DNA of 39,546 nt from an uncultured Clostridia bacterium (GTDB lineage Bacteria > Bacillota > Clostridia > Oscillospirales > Ruminococcaceae), in NCBI GenBank assembly GCA_947166945.1, contig CAMVGH010000013.1, forward strand, positions 1-39,546. Direction: 5' to 3'. Numbering within the stretch: the stretch's first letter is position 1; each line of letters begins with the position of its first letter. Both the position numbers and the translations under genes were made by a program. The notes beneath the pieces are model-generated. The model saw only the letters and a program-made list of their open reading frames with translations, did no database searches and had not been told where the DNA came from. Of this stretch, positions 32,015 through 39,546 are shown piece after piece.

Positions 32015-34504
32015 TCACCAGTGATACTCGGGGGCGTAGGCTATTTTCCATACACCGTTCTCTCTTATAAATCTGAATGTGATATATGTTTTCTCGTATG
32101 TGTCACGAAGCTCCGGGTGGTATGTAAGATCGGACGTGCCTTCCTTTACGCGGAAATGCACTTTGCGGAACACTATCTCGTCTTCGGTCTGCCGGACAAG
32201 CTCATATTCCTCATGTACGCGGGAAAGATCTCCGCCGGCGCTGACTTCCACTATATACAGCTCATCACCGTATCTGAGGAAATAATTGAAATTATTCAGC
32301 AGATTCAGCGCCATATCCTTTGTAAAAATCTCAGAGTACGCTTCATGGAAGCTTTCATAGGTAATGCCGGTGGAAGCGAAGGGCTGCTTGTAGTCCGGGT
32401 CAGGCGGGTACGGCTTTTTCACCACGGCACCGCTGCATTTATAGCAGTCCAGATCCGTAAAATTATCCGTCACAAGTATCCGGTCCAGTGCATACGCCTT
32501 GTAATAAAGCTCCTTGAGTCCCGGAACGCCGAGACTGTCGATGAACAGTCCCGTATTTACGACATTGTTTTCCTGACCGCTTTTCTCCGACCACTCCGCC
32601 TCCCAGCCGAGACATTTCTCTAAGTATGAATCCACACTGAACTTGTTGAGCTCGCTGCTGTCGTACGGGGTTCCCTCGACCTCAATGTCTGCCATATCAT
32701 AGTTCACCGCAGGCTCGGAAAGAACAGGCGGCTCCACGGGTGAGTTGAAGCGTATCTGCACGCCGCCCGCCCAGTTCATAGATATCTTGTCACCCGCCCT
32801 GACCTCCATACCCTCGTAAACGTTCGCAATGCTGCCGCAGTCTGCGTAAGTCCAGAGATTGCCGTTTTTGTCGAGAATGTCGATATACATATTGTGTCCG
32901 GGTATCCAGTTCACAGTCTGAACGGTTCCGTCCGTCACGGAATAGATGTCCCCGGTGTAGTAGGAGCGGTTCCCCTGTACGAACGCCTCGCCGTTGAACA
33001 CAAGGGTAGCCTTCTCCAAGTCAAGCGGTAAAGCGTAATCGTCTGTTCCCGCATACTCCGCCAGAAGCTCAAGGGCGGTCTCGTTCGCGGTATCGAGCCA
33101 TGCCCGGTATGTCAGAGTGTTGAAATCCAGCATTATATCACAGTCGCCCGAGTAGAAGTCGCAGTATTTCAGCCTGTTCACTCCGTCGCACTCTATACTC
33201 TCGAGAGTATCGGTGAGATGCGGGAACAGGTCGGGGAACTGCCGGAGCGTCTCCCCGTCATACACGAACACCGACACCGTGAAGCCGCTGTCTCCGGGAA
33301 GTCCCGCGAATACGAGCAGCTTCCCGTCGTCCAGCACCCGGGATATGATGTTGAAGCTGCCCTTTTTACTGAAAACGTTACTGTCATTTTCCGTTCTGAA
33401 TTCCGAGTAAGCCGCGCTCGCTTCGTCGGAATTTTTCAGCCTTATCCACGAATCGTCAAACGCAAAGCGATCCTGTGCCGGGCGGTCATAATATATCTCT
33501 TTGATCTCCCAGCTCACATATTCGGGAGCGAACGCGAAGGGCTCCACGTCCGGGTCATAGTGTTCGAGCAGCTTTCTGTCGGGGTTGGAGATAAAGCTGT
33601 CGAAACGCAGGTGCATACCCTCTTTGTATGGCTCGCCCTTGTACAGCCACTCATACGGCGTGTTGTCGTCGTATTTGCGCGCCCGGAAGCCCATGCCGAT
33701 ATGCTCATTCCCGTGCACCACAAACCCGAACACATCTTCCTCAAATCTGATCTCGTCCGGGGATTTTATCGTATAGAACCAGTTCGGCTCATAGTCGATA
33801 TATTCCCGGTAATCGTCCGTCTGATATATAGTCGTGCAGTAGCTGTCCTCACCCTCTATAGGCACGCAGATTATCGCGCCTAACTTCGGGAGATTGTAGT
33901 CCGCTATCTTTATCACGATATCCCTGTCGAGGGTTATTTCACCCGTCGGGGTATCGCGGGTAACGAAGCGCGCGGTGCTCCACACCTTATCGGTCTTTGC
34001 GGCAACTACCTCGACTCTGCCGGTCTCGGGGACAACGGATATCACGCCGTCATTTTCGTAGTATGTCCCGAAAACTATTTGCAGATATACCTCACCCAGT
34101 ATTCTGTCGCCGACAGTCTCGCTCTTTATCACAAAATCGTGCAGTTCCTCCGGAAACAGATCGTCTCCTTCCGGCTGTGAAACGGCAGGATCATCAGATG
34201 ACACCGCAGGCGATATATCCGCTCCCGTAAGCGGCGGATCATGCGTTTCAATACTGCCGTCGGCAGTGATCCCCCAGATAAATCCAAGAGCAATTACCAG
34301 CGCAAATACTGCCGCAACAGCGATCCATGTCAGCACGGAGATAAGGCGCTGATGCTTCGGTGCGGGAAGCCTGTTATCCGTGACCTCACCGGACCCGCGG
34401 CTATAAGTTCTGATAACGGAAGGACGCTCATAGCTCACGGCGAGTTTTAAATAACGGTCGTTCACATCACCGATAGCGCGGATAAGTTTTTCTTCCGGTG
34501 TCAC
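32015..34504 (-). CDS. Very large membrane anti-sigma-like protein
   Basis: This 829-residue protein starts at a GTG that overlaps the sigma stop (GTGA). It has a short cytoplasmic N-terminus (about 1-55), one membrane segment (about 57-79, SVLTWIAVAAVFALVIALGFIWG) and roughly 750 extracytoplasmic residues. Around 540-600 a stretch (GHNMYIDIL...GNLWTYADCGSIANVYEGMEVRAGDKI) resembles an M23/LytM fold that has lost its metal ligands. The last 150 residues, with YGDELYIVEVSAGGD and FRFIRENGVWKIAYAPEYHW, resemble small wall-associated inhibitor domains (IseA-like). Both domain calls are tentative. By linkage it is inferred to restrain the ECF sigma and sense the wall or envelope. Confidence 0.6.
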   Translation of the reverse strand: MTPEEKLIRAIGDVNDRYLKLAVSYERPSVIRTYSRGSGEVTDNRLPAPKHQRLISVLTWIAVAAVFALVIALGFIWGITADGSIETHDPPLTGADISPAVSSDDPAVSQPEGDDLFPEELHDFVIKSETVGDRILGEVYLQIVFGTYYENDGVISVVPETGRVEVVAAKTDKVWSTARFVTRDTPTGEITLDRDIVIKIADYNLPKLGAIICVPIEGEDSYCTTIYQTDDYREYIDYEPNWFYTIKSPDEIRFEEDVFGFVVHGNEHIGMGFRARKYDDNTPYEWLYKGEPYKEGMHLRFDSFISNPDRKLLEHYDPDVEPFAFAPEYVSWEIKEIYYDRPAQDRFAFDDSWIRLKNSDEASAAYSEFRTENDSNVFSKKGSFNIISRVLDDGKLLVFAGLPGDSGFTVSVFVYDGETLRQFPDLFPHLTDTLESIECDGVNRLKYCDFYSGDCDIMLDFNTLTYRAWLDTANETALELLAEYAGTDDYALPLDLEKATLVFNGEAFVQGNRSYYTGDIYSVTDGTVQTVNWIPGHNMYIDILDKNGNLWTYADCGSIANVYEGMEVRAGDKISMNWAGGVQIRFNSPVEPPVLSEPAVNYDMADIEVEGTPYDSSELNKFSVDSYLEKCLGWEAEWSEKSGQENNVVNTGLFIDSLGVPGLKELYYKAYALDRILVTDNFTDLDCYKCSGAVVKKPYPPDPDYKQPFASTGITYESFHEAYSEIFTKDMALNLLNNFNYFLRYGDELYIVEVSAGGDLSRVHEEYELVRQTEDEIVFRKVHFRVKEGTSDLTYHPELRDTYEKTYITFRFIRENGVWKIAYAPEYHW

Positions 34505-35061
34505 AGTACGATCCCCTCCTTTTCGAGAAATTGTTTCAGTTTCTCCCGCGTACGCATAAGAGTTACCTTGACTTTGCTTTCACCGATGCCAAGATTTTCG
34601 GCTATCTCTGCAACCGTCATGAAACTCCAGTATCTCATCAGAAAAATACGTTTCTTTTCGCGTGACAGCGTACCGAGAAACTTTTCTATCTCAGCGGTAA
34701 GTTCGGCAGTCTCGGCAGCCTCCGCCACATTTTCCCGCGAAGGCACGCACTCCGACAGCTCGTCATACGCCGCGTCATACATCTCACCGCCCCGCTTTAT
34801 CGCGGAATACCGCTTTACCATGTCGATAGCGATATTCCGTACGATCCGCATGATGAACGCGCAGAGCGGCAGCGGCTTCTGCGGAGGTATAACATTCCAC
34901 AGTCTCATATATGTATCGTTTACGCACTCCTCACTGTCCTGTTCGCTGCGCAGGATATTGAGGGCGGTGCGCCGGCAGTTTTTCCCGTATTTCTTATCGG
35001 TCTCGGAAATTGCGTTTTCCGATCTGGCGAAATACAGTTCAATTATCTTTTCGTCGTCCAT
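34501..35061 (-). CDS. ECF-type RNA polymerase sigma factor
   Basis: The protein (186 aa) has sigma region 2 (about 20-90, with SEECVNDTYMRLWNVIPP and AFIMRIVRNIAIDMVKR) and region 4 (about 125-180, with MTVAEIAENLGIGESKVKVTLMRTREKL). The start at 35061 is preferred because GGAGG lies 5 bp before it; an ATG five codons upstream lacks a site. It is translationally coupled to the 829-residue membrane protein. Its promoter region shares a motif with the ECF operon at 5.5 kb. Confidence 0.92.
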   Translation of the reverse strand: MDDEKIIELYFARSENAISETDKKYGKNCRRTALNILRSEQDSEECVNDTYMRLWNVIPPQKPLPLCAFIMRIVRNIAIDMVKRYSAIKRGGEMYDAAYDELSECVPSRENVAEAAETAELTAEIEKFLGTLSREKKRIFLMRYWSFMTVAEIAENLGIGESKVKVTLMRTREKLKQFLEKEGIVL

Positions 35062-35096
35062 TTCGTCCTCCGGCATTTCATTTCAGGGCTCTCATA

Positions 35097-35129
35097 ATAA
35101 TAAACGAAAAAAAGAGCCATACCGTTACA
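35097..35129 (-). promoter_or_regulatory. Candidate ECF-type promoter (TGTAAC-N17-CGTTTATTAT)
   Basis: On the minus strand TGTAAC (35124-35129) and CGTTTATTAT (35097-35106) are separated by 17 bp. The 10-bp downstream element is identical to that at 5497-5506 and the spacing is the same. Confidence 0.55.
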
Positions 35130-35147
35130 CTTTTCCGGATAATTTTC

Positions 35148-35175
35148 AAAAAAATAAGCAGTCCTCCGACTGCTT
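35148..35175 (-). terminator. Terminator of the ABC transporter operon
   Basis: A perfect 8-bp stem, AAGCAGTC and GACTGCTT, with a 4-nt loop is followed on the minus strand by ATTTTTTT. It lies 28 bp past the ATPase stop. Confidence 0.85.
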
Positions 35176-35202
35176 AAATTTTATCAGAAAATATTTCGTT
35201 TG

Positions 35203-35886
35203 TCAATCAAGCTCTATTATTCCGGCATTCATTCTGTAATGGATATCGGCGTACTCTGCCGCGTCCTTTTCGTGAGTCACCATAAACACCGCCGTACCGC
35301 CGAGAGCTGTCTCTTTAAGGATCTTCAGGACGATCTCCGTATTCTCGTCGTCAAGGTCACAGGTAGGTTCGTCCGCGAAAATGACATCGGGCTTTCGTAT
35401 CATTGCACGTGCGATCGCCATTCTACGGATCTCACCGCCGGAAAGCTCCGAAGGCATTGCCTGCGCAAGCGGTGAGATATCAAATCTCTCCATTAGCTCT
35501 GCCGCGTATTTCTTTGCTTCGACGCGTTCCTGCGGCGTACCGTACATCATATATGACAGGCAGATGTTTTCCGTCACGGTAAGACTGTGGACTGCTGTCT
35601 GACCCTGTGGTATCACCCCTATGTGCTCACTGCGGAAACGTGACAGCTTCCCGTCGTCCATGGAATATATATCCTCTCCGCCGTAAAATACCTTTCCTGC
35701 GGTAGGAGTCAGCAGCCCGGCAAGCATATTCAGCAAAGTACTCTTTCCGCTTCCCGAACGTCCCATGAGAAGAGTAAATTTTCCGCTTTCTATCTCAATG
35801 TCGGCAGGCTGCACCGCCACAAACCGGTTGGTGCCTTTTCCCTGCCGTATGAATTCCTTCGTAAGTCCCTGCGCCGTTATCATCAT
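35203..35886 (-). CDS. ABC transporter ATP-binding protein (MacB/LolD type)
   Basis: This 227-residue ATPase has Walker A GRSGSGKST near residue 42, a Q-loop, the signature LSGGE and Walker B DVIFADEPTCDLD. The closest subgroup is the MacB/LolD/FtsE type, which works with FtsX-like permeases in export or mechanotransmission rather than import. It begins one base into the end of the permease gene. It is the last gene of the operon. Confidence 0.92.
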   Translation of the reverse strand: MMITAQGLTKEFIRQGKGTNRFVAVQPADIEIESGKFTLLMGRSGSGKSTLLNMLAGLLTPTAGKVFYGGEDIYSMDDGKLSRFRSEHIGVIPQGQTAVHSLTVTENICLSYMMYGTPQERVEAKKYAAELMERFDISPLAQAMPSELSGGEIRRMAIARAMIRKPDVIFADEPTCDLDDENTEIVLKILKETALGGTAVFMVTHEKDAAEYADIHYRMNAGIIELD

Positions 35887-37091
35887 CAGTTGTCACCCCG
35901 CAATATGACCCCGGTGTCGATCATGCCGATACGGTGCGCCGAATATGCCGCGGATATTGCTCCCGCAGCCGCGGAGATCACCAGTGCAAGTACCGAGAAA
36001 AGGATCACGGACAATGTATCCGGAAGCAGGAAAGGCAGCCCCATGCTGTCCTCGATCACCCCATTGAACGGAAGTACGATCAGAAGTCCCAGTATGATCC
36101 CTGCCGCCGCTCCGGTGACAGTTATCATCAGAGCCTCGGACATCACTATCCCCGACAGTTTCCTGCGCGAAGCTCCGGTCACACGCAGTACCGCGAATTC
36201 CTTTTTTCTCCCGTTCACGTTCATCACAAAAGCAAGGAACAGTATCACAAGCCCCAGCACCCACACAGCGCAGATAAGCACGCCTATAAGTCCGGAAACA
36301 CCGTCGAGGCTCCCCGCGATGCCAGACACCATATCCGATGTCTTGAAAGACTTCGTGCGGCGGATATGAAGGTTGAGGTCGTTGAGAACTTCATCGGCGG
36401 AATAACCGTCCGCGACTTTTATGAGAATACAGGAGATGACCTTGTCCGGGTCAATGCTGCTGAATTCGTTCATACCGAGATCAACGGAAGAGCGTATCAG
36501 TGTTTTTATGGTATTCATATTCGTATAGACCGCCGTATCGAGATCGGTGCCGGTCTTGTCCAGCTTCGCCGCCACATGACATTCCACACCGTAGAATGTG
36601 ATAGTGTTCCCGACAAACACGCTGAGATCGTTTCCTACGACTACATCGAGGTCTTTCAGTTCGCCGCCCGTACTTCTCTTTATCCACGGAGACACAGTGA
36701 AATCCGTCTCCGGATCATAACCGATTATCTGAAGAGGCACCGAACAGCAGCTTGAACTTGCAGACGCAAGATAGAGCTGTGCGGATATCTTTTCTATGCC
36801 TTCCCGCTCCGCTGCTTTGTCGAGATACGATTTATCCATGTAGAAGTATCCCATGCTGCCCTGCATGATAACATTCTCAAAATTCTGCTTTGAGAGCGCC
36901 GATGCGGGTACGGTCATAATGTCCGCCCCGAGACGCGCTTCGAGAGAGTTCAGCCCGGTCCGCAGGCTCGATACGATGAGTGTGCCGCATATCATTGTTA
37001 CCGCCATGAGTATGGTAAGTATCATGAGAGCGGCAGATCTTGCCGGTCTTCCCACAATGTTCCTGAATGAAAGGCTCTGTGTAAGTTTCAT
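35886..37091 (-). CDS. ABC transporter permease, FtsX/MacB family
   Basis: This 401-residue permease has one N-terminal membrane segment (about 20-42), a large extracytoplasmic domain (about 45-260) and three C-terminal segments (about 262-290, 315-345, 362-392), the FtsX/MacB four-segment layout. The start overlaps the DUF4418 gene stop by ATGA and the ATPase starts at its own stop. The cargo is not evident. Confidence 0.88.
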   Translation of the reverse strand: MKLTQSLSFRNIVGRPARSAALMILTILMAVTMICGTLIVSSLRTGLNSLEARLGADIMTVPASALSKQNFENVIMQGSMGYFYMDKSYLDKAAEREGIEKISAQLYLASASSSCCSVPLQIIGYDPETDFTVSPWIKRSTGGELKDLDVVVGNDLSVFVGNTITFYGVECHVAAKLDKTGTDLDTAVYTNMNTIKTLIRSSVDLGMNEFSSIDPDKVISCILIKVADGYSADEVLNDLNLHIRRTKSFKTSDMVSGIAGSLDGVSGLIGVLICAVWVLGLVILFLAFVMNVNGRKKEFAVLRVTGASRRKLSGIVMSEALMITVTGAAAGIILGLLIVLPFNGVIEDSMGLPFLLPDTLSVILFSVLALVISAAAGAISAAYSAHRIGMIDTGVILRGDN

Positions 37092-37513
37092 GCGTGTGCT
37101 CCGTTCTTCCGGTCATTCCGGATAAGCAGAAACGAGTTGACGCAGCCTGTCACCGCGATAAGCACACACAACACGATCACTGCCGGACGCATAACAGTGT
37201 GGCAGTGCATATTTGTCATCATGCAAAGGTTTATCGCGATACCGGGAACGAATGCGGTAACAGCAGCGAGCGCCGCCCCGCCGAGAGAAGCGCCTGCCGC
37301 AGTTTTGCTTCTGCCCGCGGCAAGTGTGATGACCGATATCACCGCAAGCGCGATACCCGCCATGAATACCGCCTGTTCCGACCAGTGGCAGGTCATCCAT
37401 GAGCCGTCGTCCTTAGGGCCGCAGGCACCGAAAAAAGTTTTTACCCCGACTGTAAGCAGCAGACTCAGCACCGTCATTACAATACCGGCCGTTCTGTCCT
37501 TGATCTTTTTCAT
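37088..37513 (-). CDS. DUF4418-family membrane protein
   Basis: This 141-residue protein has four membrane segments and the family's CGPKDDGSWMTCHWSEQA stretch after the first, a pair of cysteines and a histidine facing the outside. A second outward Cys/His pair occurs in NLCMMTNMHCHT. The function of the family is unknown; in my reading it commonly accompanies such permeases. It is coupled by overlap to the permease gene. Confidence 0.75.
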   Translation of the reverse strand: MKKIKDRTAGIVMTVLSLLLTVGVKTFFGACGPKDDGSWMTCHWSEQAVFMAGIALAVISVITLAAGRSKTAAGASLGGAALAAVTAFVPGIAINLCMMTNMHCHTVMRPAVIVLCVLIAVTGCVNSFLLIRNDRKNGAHA

Positions 37514-37526
37514 AACTTGACCCCTT

Positions 37527-38417
37527 TCAGATATTCATATCTTCTTCCGACATCGGGTATTTCCCATAAAACTCCTCCGTCGAATATTCCGTATCTCTTA
37601 TATGGTCGGCAGAAAACGTCCTGTCTCCTTTCAGGAACCAACCGCGGCTCTCCGTCTGCCTGTCCCATGTAATATCTATGTTGTAGTAAGTCCCGCCTAA
37701 CCTTACGATATTCCAAGCGTGATATTCACTTGAATTTTCCCCGAGCGCCATGCCGGTAATAACGCGGCAGTCCACACCGAGTTCCCTCAGCATACGGTAC
37801 ATAAGCACGCTGTAGCCCTGGCACACTGCGCTTTTCTGTATAAGAGCCGCGTAAGCCGTGGTTTTCAGGTGGTAATGCTCGTTCTTTGCGTGAACGCGGT
37901 CATAATCAACATTTTCATAAATGTAGTCATAGACTGCCTTGACCTTGTCAAGATCGGAAACACATTCGCTCCCGATCTTTCCTACTGTCTCATTCACCCG
38001 GGCGGTGACCTGCTTTTCCTGTTCGGTTGTAGTATAGTATCCGGGGACTATCGTGACCGTATAGGAGTATCGTCCCCCGGATATTTCCGAACGGCTGTAT
38101 CCAAGCTCATAACCACCGTACTGGTGATACAGGTAATCCCCCTCACAGGGGTCATCGGTCTCGGACATTGCGAATGTCACAAGTTCGTTCACCACAGCGG
38201 CTATATCTTCCATATTGTCGCTGTGTGAAACGTATTCTATCGTGATCTCCGGGCATCGTTCCCTGAATGCTTCCCGGACAGACTGTATAACACTGTCAGC
38301 ATTTCCGAAATAAACGCTGAGATCCTTCCTGACCTCATAGTGATATTTCGGAGCCGAACATCCGGAGAACATCATTAAAGCAGCCGCCAGAACAGCGGAT
38401 GCGCCGTATTTTCTCAT
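37527..38417 (-). CDS. Transglutaminase-like lipoprotein
   Basis: The 296-residue protein has a lipoprotein signal with lipobox FSGC (Cys20) and a transglutaminase-core domain whose triad is visible: Cys199 in SAVCQGYS, His233 in EYHAWNIV, Asp248 in YYNIDITWD. Such bacterial proteins act as cysteine proteases or crosslinkers on the cell surface. Its start overlaps the stop of the iron-sulfur subunit gene by ATGA. Why it is coupled to a redox enzyme and an ABC exporter is unclear. Confidence 0.88.
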   Translation of the reverse strand: MRKYGASAVLAAALMMFSGCSAPKYHYEVRKDLSVYFGNADSVIQSVREAFRERCPEITIEYVSHSDNMEDIAAVVNELVTFAMSETDDPCEGDYLYHQYGGYELGYSRSEISGGRYSYTVTIVPGYYTTTEQEKQVTARVNETVGKIGSECVSDLDKVKAVYDYIYENVDYDRVHAKNEHYHLKTTAYAALIQKSAVCQGYSVLMYRMLRELGVDCRVITGMALGENSSEYHAWNIVRLGGTYYNIDITWDRQTESRGWFLKGDRTFSADHIRDTEYSTEEFYGKYPMSEEDMNI

Positions 38418-39100
38418 TTTTTCTTACCGCGGAATTTTCGCTTCCATACCGCTGCCGCGTTGGAGTTCACCAACAGGCTTTCCATATCTATACCGGCGGG
38501 GCAGATATCCCGACAGGCGAGGGATTTACCGCACCCACGGTAGAAATGCCCGTTGTATGCGCCATAAAGCCGCTTCTCATCGTCGCCTTCCGCTTCCGCT
38601 ATCAGGCGTGACGCAGGAGCAAGAGCCGCGCTGCCGAAGAATTTACCGCCCGCGTAAAAATTCGGACAGACTTCAAGACAGCAGCCGCACTGCAAACACC
38701 GTGACGCATCGTACGCAACACCGTTACTGTCCGCCGAAGCCGTTTCCTCAAGCCATGCGCCGAGTTTTGCGAGATTGTCGAACATCACGCTTCTGTCCAC
38801 TTTCAGATCGCGTACCACAGGGAATTTTTTCAGCGGCTCCAGCCGTATTACTCCCCCGGTGAATTCTTTCAGCCATGCGTCGCACGCAAGTCTCGGTCTG
38901 CCGTTTATCAGCATGGCACACGCCCCGCATTTCTTCTGCCGGCAGCTGTGTTCCCATTCCACAGGATCGTCTGCGTAGATACCGGAGTTCAGATCGTCGA
39001 GCGCCTGTGCGACTGTGACTTCTTCGGTATTGTCATATTCCGCCGAAACGATATACGGACGTCCGGCAGGATCTTTCCTCCGCCTTATCTCAATTCTCAT
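38414..39100 (-). CDS. Fumarate reductase / succinate dehydrogenase iron-sulfur subunit
   Basis: This 228-residue protein has an N-terminal [2Fe-2S] ferredoxin domain with CRQKKCGAC and a later Cys in RLAC, then a C-terminal dicluster domain with CLQCGCCLEVCP and CGKSLACRDICP. These match the three clusters of SdhB/FrdB. The gene follows and overlaps the flavoprotein gene by 11 bp. No membrane-anchor subunit gene is seen downstream; the next genes are a lipoprotein and transporter, so the electron partner is uncertain. Confidence 0.88.
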   Translation of the reverse strand: MRIEIRRRKDPAGRPYIVSAEYDNTEEVTVAQALDDLNSGIYADDPVEWEHSCRQKKCGACAMLINGRPRLACDAWLKEFTGGVIRLEPLKKFPVVRDLKVDRSVMFDNLAKLGAWLEETASADSNGVAYDASRCLQCGCCLEVCPNFYAGGKFFGSAALAPASRLIAEAEGDDEKRLYGAYNGHFYRGCGKSLACRDICPAGIDMESLLVNSNAAAVWKRKFRGKKK

Positions 39101-39546
39101 CAGTATGACCGTTCCTTTCGGGGAGGTCGGTAAATGTTATCCTCACGCTCCCGCTGTCATATTCCGCGACCGTTGTCTTTTTAAAGCCGCCGAATGTTTC
39201 GGGGAAATCCTCGCGGTAATGCGCACCGCGGCTCTCCATTCTGCCGAGCGCCGAATAAAGTACGGCTTCGGCAAACACCTTTTTTGCGTGCTCGGCTTCG
39301 TTGGAATACCCCAGCGCAATGACATTGTCTATCGCGGCTTTTATGCTGCTGTCGTTACGGACTATGCCAAGCCCCTCGCAGAGTATGTAACCGAGGCTTT
39401 CCGAGAATGCCGCCGACGCCTCGCAGTCGAACTCTTCTTTTCCTGTGAATTCCTTATCCCCGCTGTGATCTCTTCTTTTATATCCAGCCGCCGTATTTGC
39501 AGCGACATTCCCGCCGTAAACCGCGCCCAGCATGGAATTGCCGCCG
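39090..39546 (-). CDS. Fumarate reductase / succinate dehydrogenase flavoprotein, C-terminal part (runs off the window)
   Basis: Only the C-terminal 151 codons are inside the window. They begin with GGNSMLGAVYGGNVAA, the end of the FAD-binding domain, and continue with the helical C-terminal domain containing ESRGAHYREDFP, the conserved motif of SdhA/FrdA/NadB flavoproteins. The frame is open to the edge, so the gene starts outside. Partner of the iron-sulfur subunit that follows. Confidence 0.88.
   Translation of the reverse strand, partial: GGNSMLGAVYGGNVAANTAAGYKRRDHSGDKEFTGKEEFDCEASAAFSESLGYILCEGLGIVRNDSSIKAAIDNVIALGYSNEAEHAKKVFAEAVLYSALGRMESRGAHYREDFPETFGGFKKTTVAEYDSGSVRITFTDLPERNGHTDEN

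Overview
The window reads as chromosomal DNA of a motile, probably endospore-forming, fibre-degrading Clostridia bacterium of the Ruminococcus / Oscillospiraceae type. The grounds are a cellobiose phosphorylase very like the clostridial enzymes, Thr-rich linkers in exported proteins, Gram-positive lipoprotein signals, strong GGAGG ribosome sites, CdaA/CdaR, and a flgB-to-fliJ basal-body operon. No rRNA, tRNA or CRISPR was seen. Species assignment is inference.

Layout. (1) 1-2307: cdaR and cdaA (c-di-AMP synthesis), minus strand. (2) 2535-6236: an RpiR-family regulator, an ECF sigma / membrane anti-sigma pair, and a phosphoribosyltransferase-like protein. (3) 6539-10515: GH94 cellobiose phosphorylase, a YegP/DUF1508 protein and a divergent SDR oxidoreductase. 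(4) 10549-17671: flagellar operon flgB-flgC-fliE-fliF-fliG-fliH-fliI-fliJ on the minus strand, with fliG split by an in-frame TAA. (5) 17804-22970: a membrane protein, then a second-messenger cluster of PilZ protein, GGDEF cyclase, orphan ParA and ComFB-like protein. (6) 22991-31937: radA and a CwlD-like cortex amidase gene cut in two by a 6.8-kb element. (7) 32015-35061: a second ECF sigma with a very large membrane anti-sigma-like partner. (8) 35203-39546: an operon of fumarate reductase/succinate dehydrogenase-like subunits, a transglutaminase-like lipoprotein, a DUF4418 membrane protein and a MacB-like ABC transporter.

The most striking system is in region 6. The amidase N-terminal half (signal segment through VIVLDAGHG) lies at 31763-31937 and the C-terminal half (HGGMDSG onward) at 24324-24941, both on the minus strand. 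Between them sits DNA encoding a large serine recombinase, a coupled 38-residue protein, a TipAS-type MerR regulator, two lipoproteins (one a prephenate dehydratase-like protein) and a chemoreceptor. A 7-bp direct repeat marks the ends. Excision between the repeats would remove 6828 bp and restore one 261-codon frame reading DAGHGGMDSG. Just inside the repeats are 23-bp inverted arms that form a symmetric attP when joined. Both the amidase and the recombinase have upstream sequences resembling sigma-E (mother-cell) promoters. The simplest reading is a skin-like intervening element that leaves cwlD during sporulation. A plain integrative element that happened to land in cwlD is the main alternative.

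Other notable points are the split fliG, a shared promoter motif in front of both ECF sigma operons, and the cluster of candidate cyclic-dinucleotide makers and receivers beside the flagellar operon.
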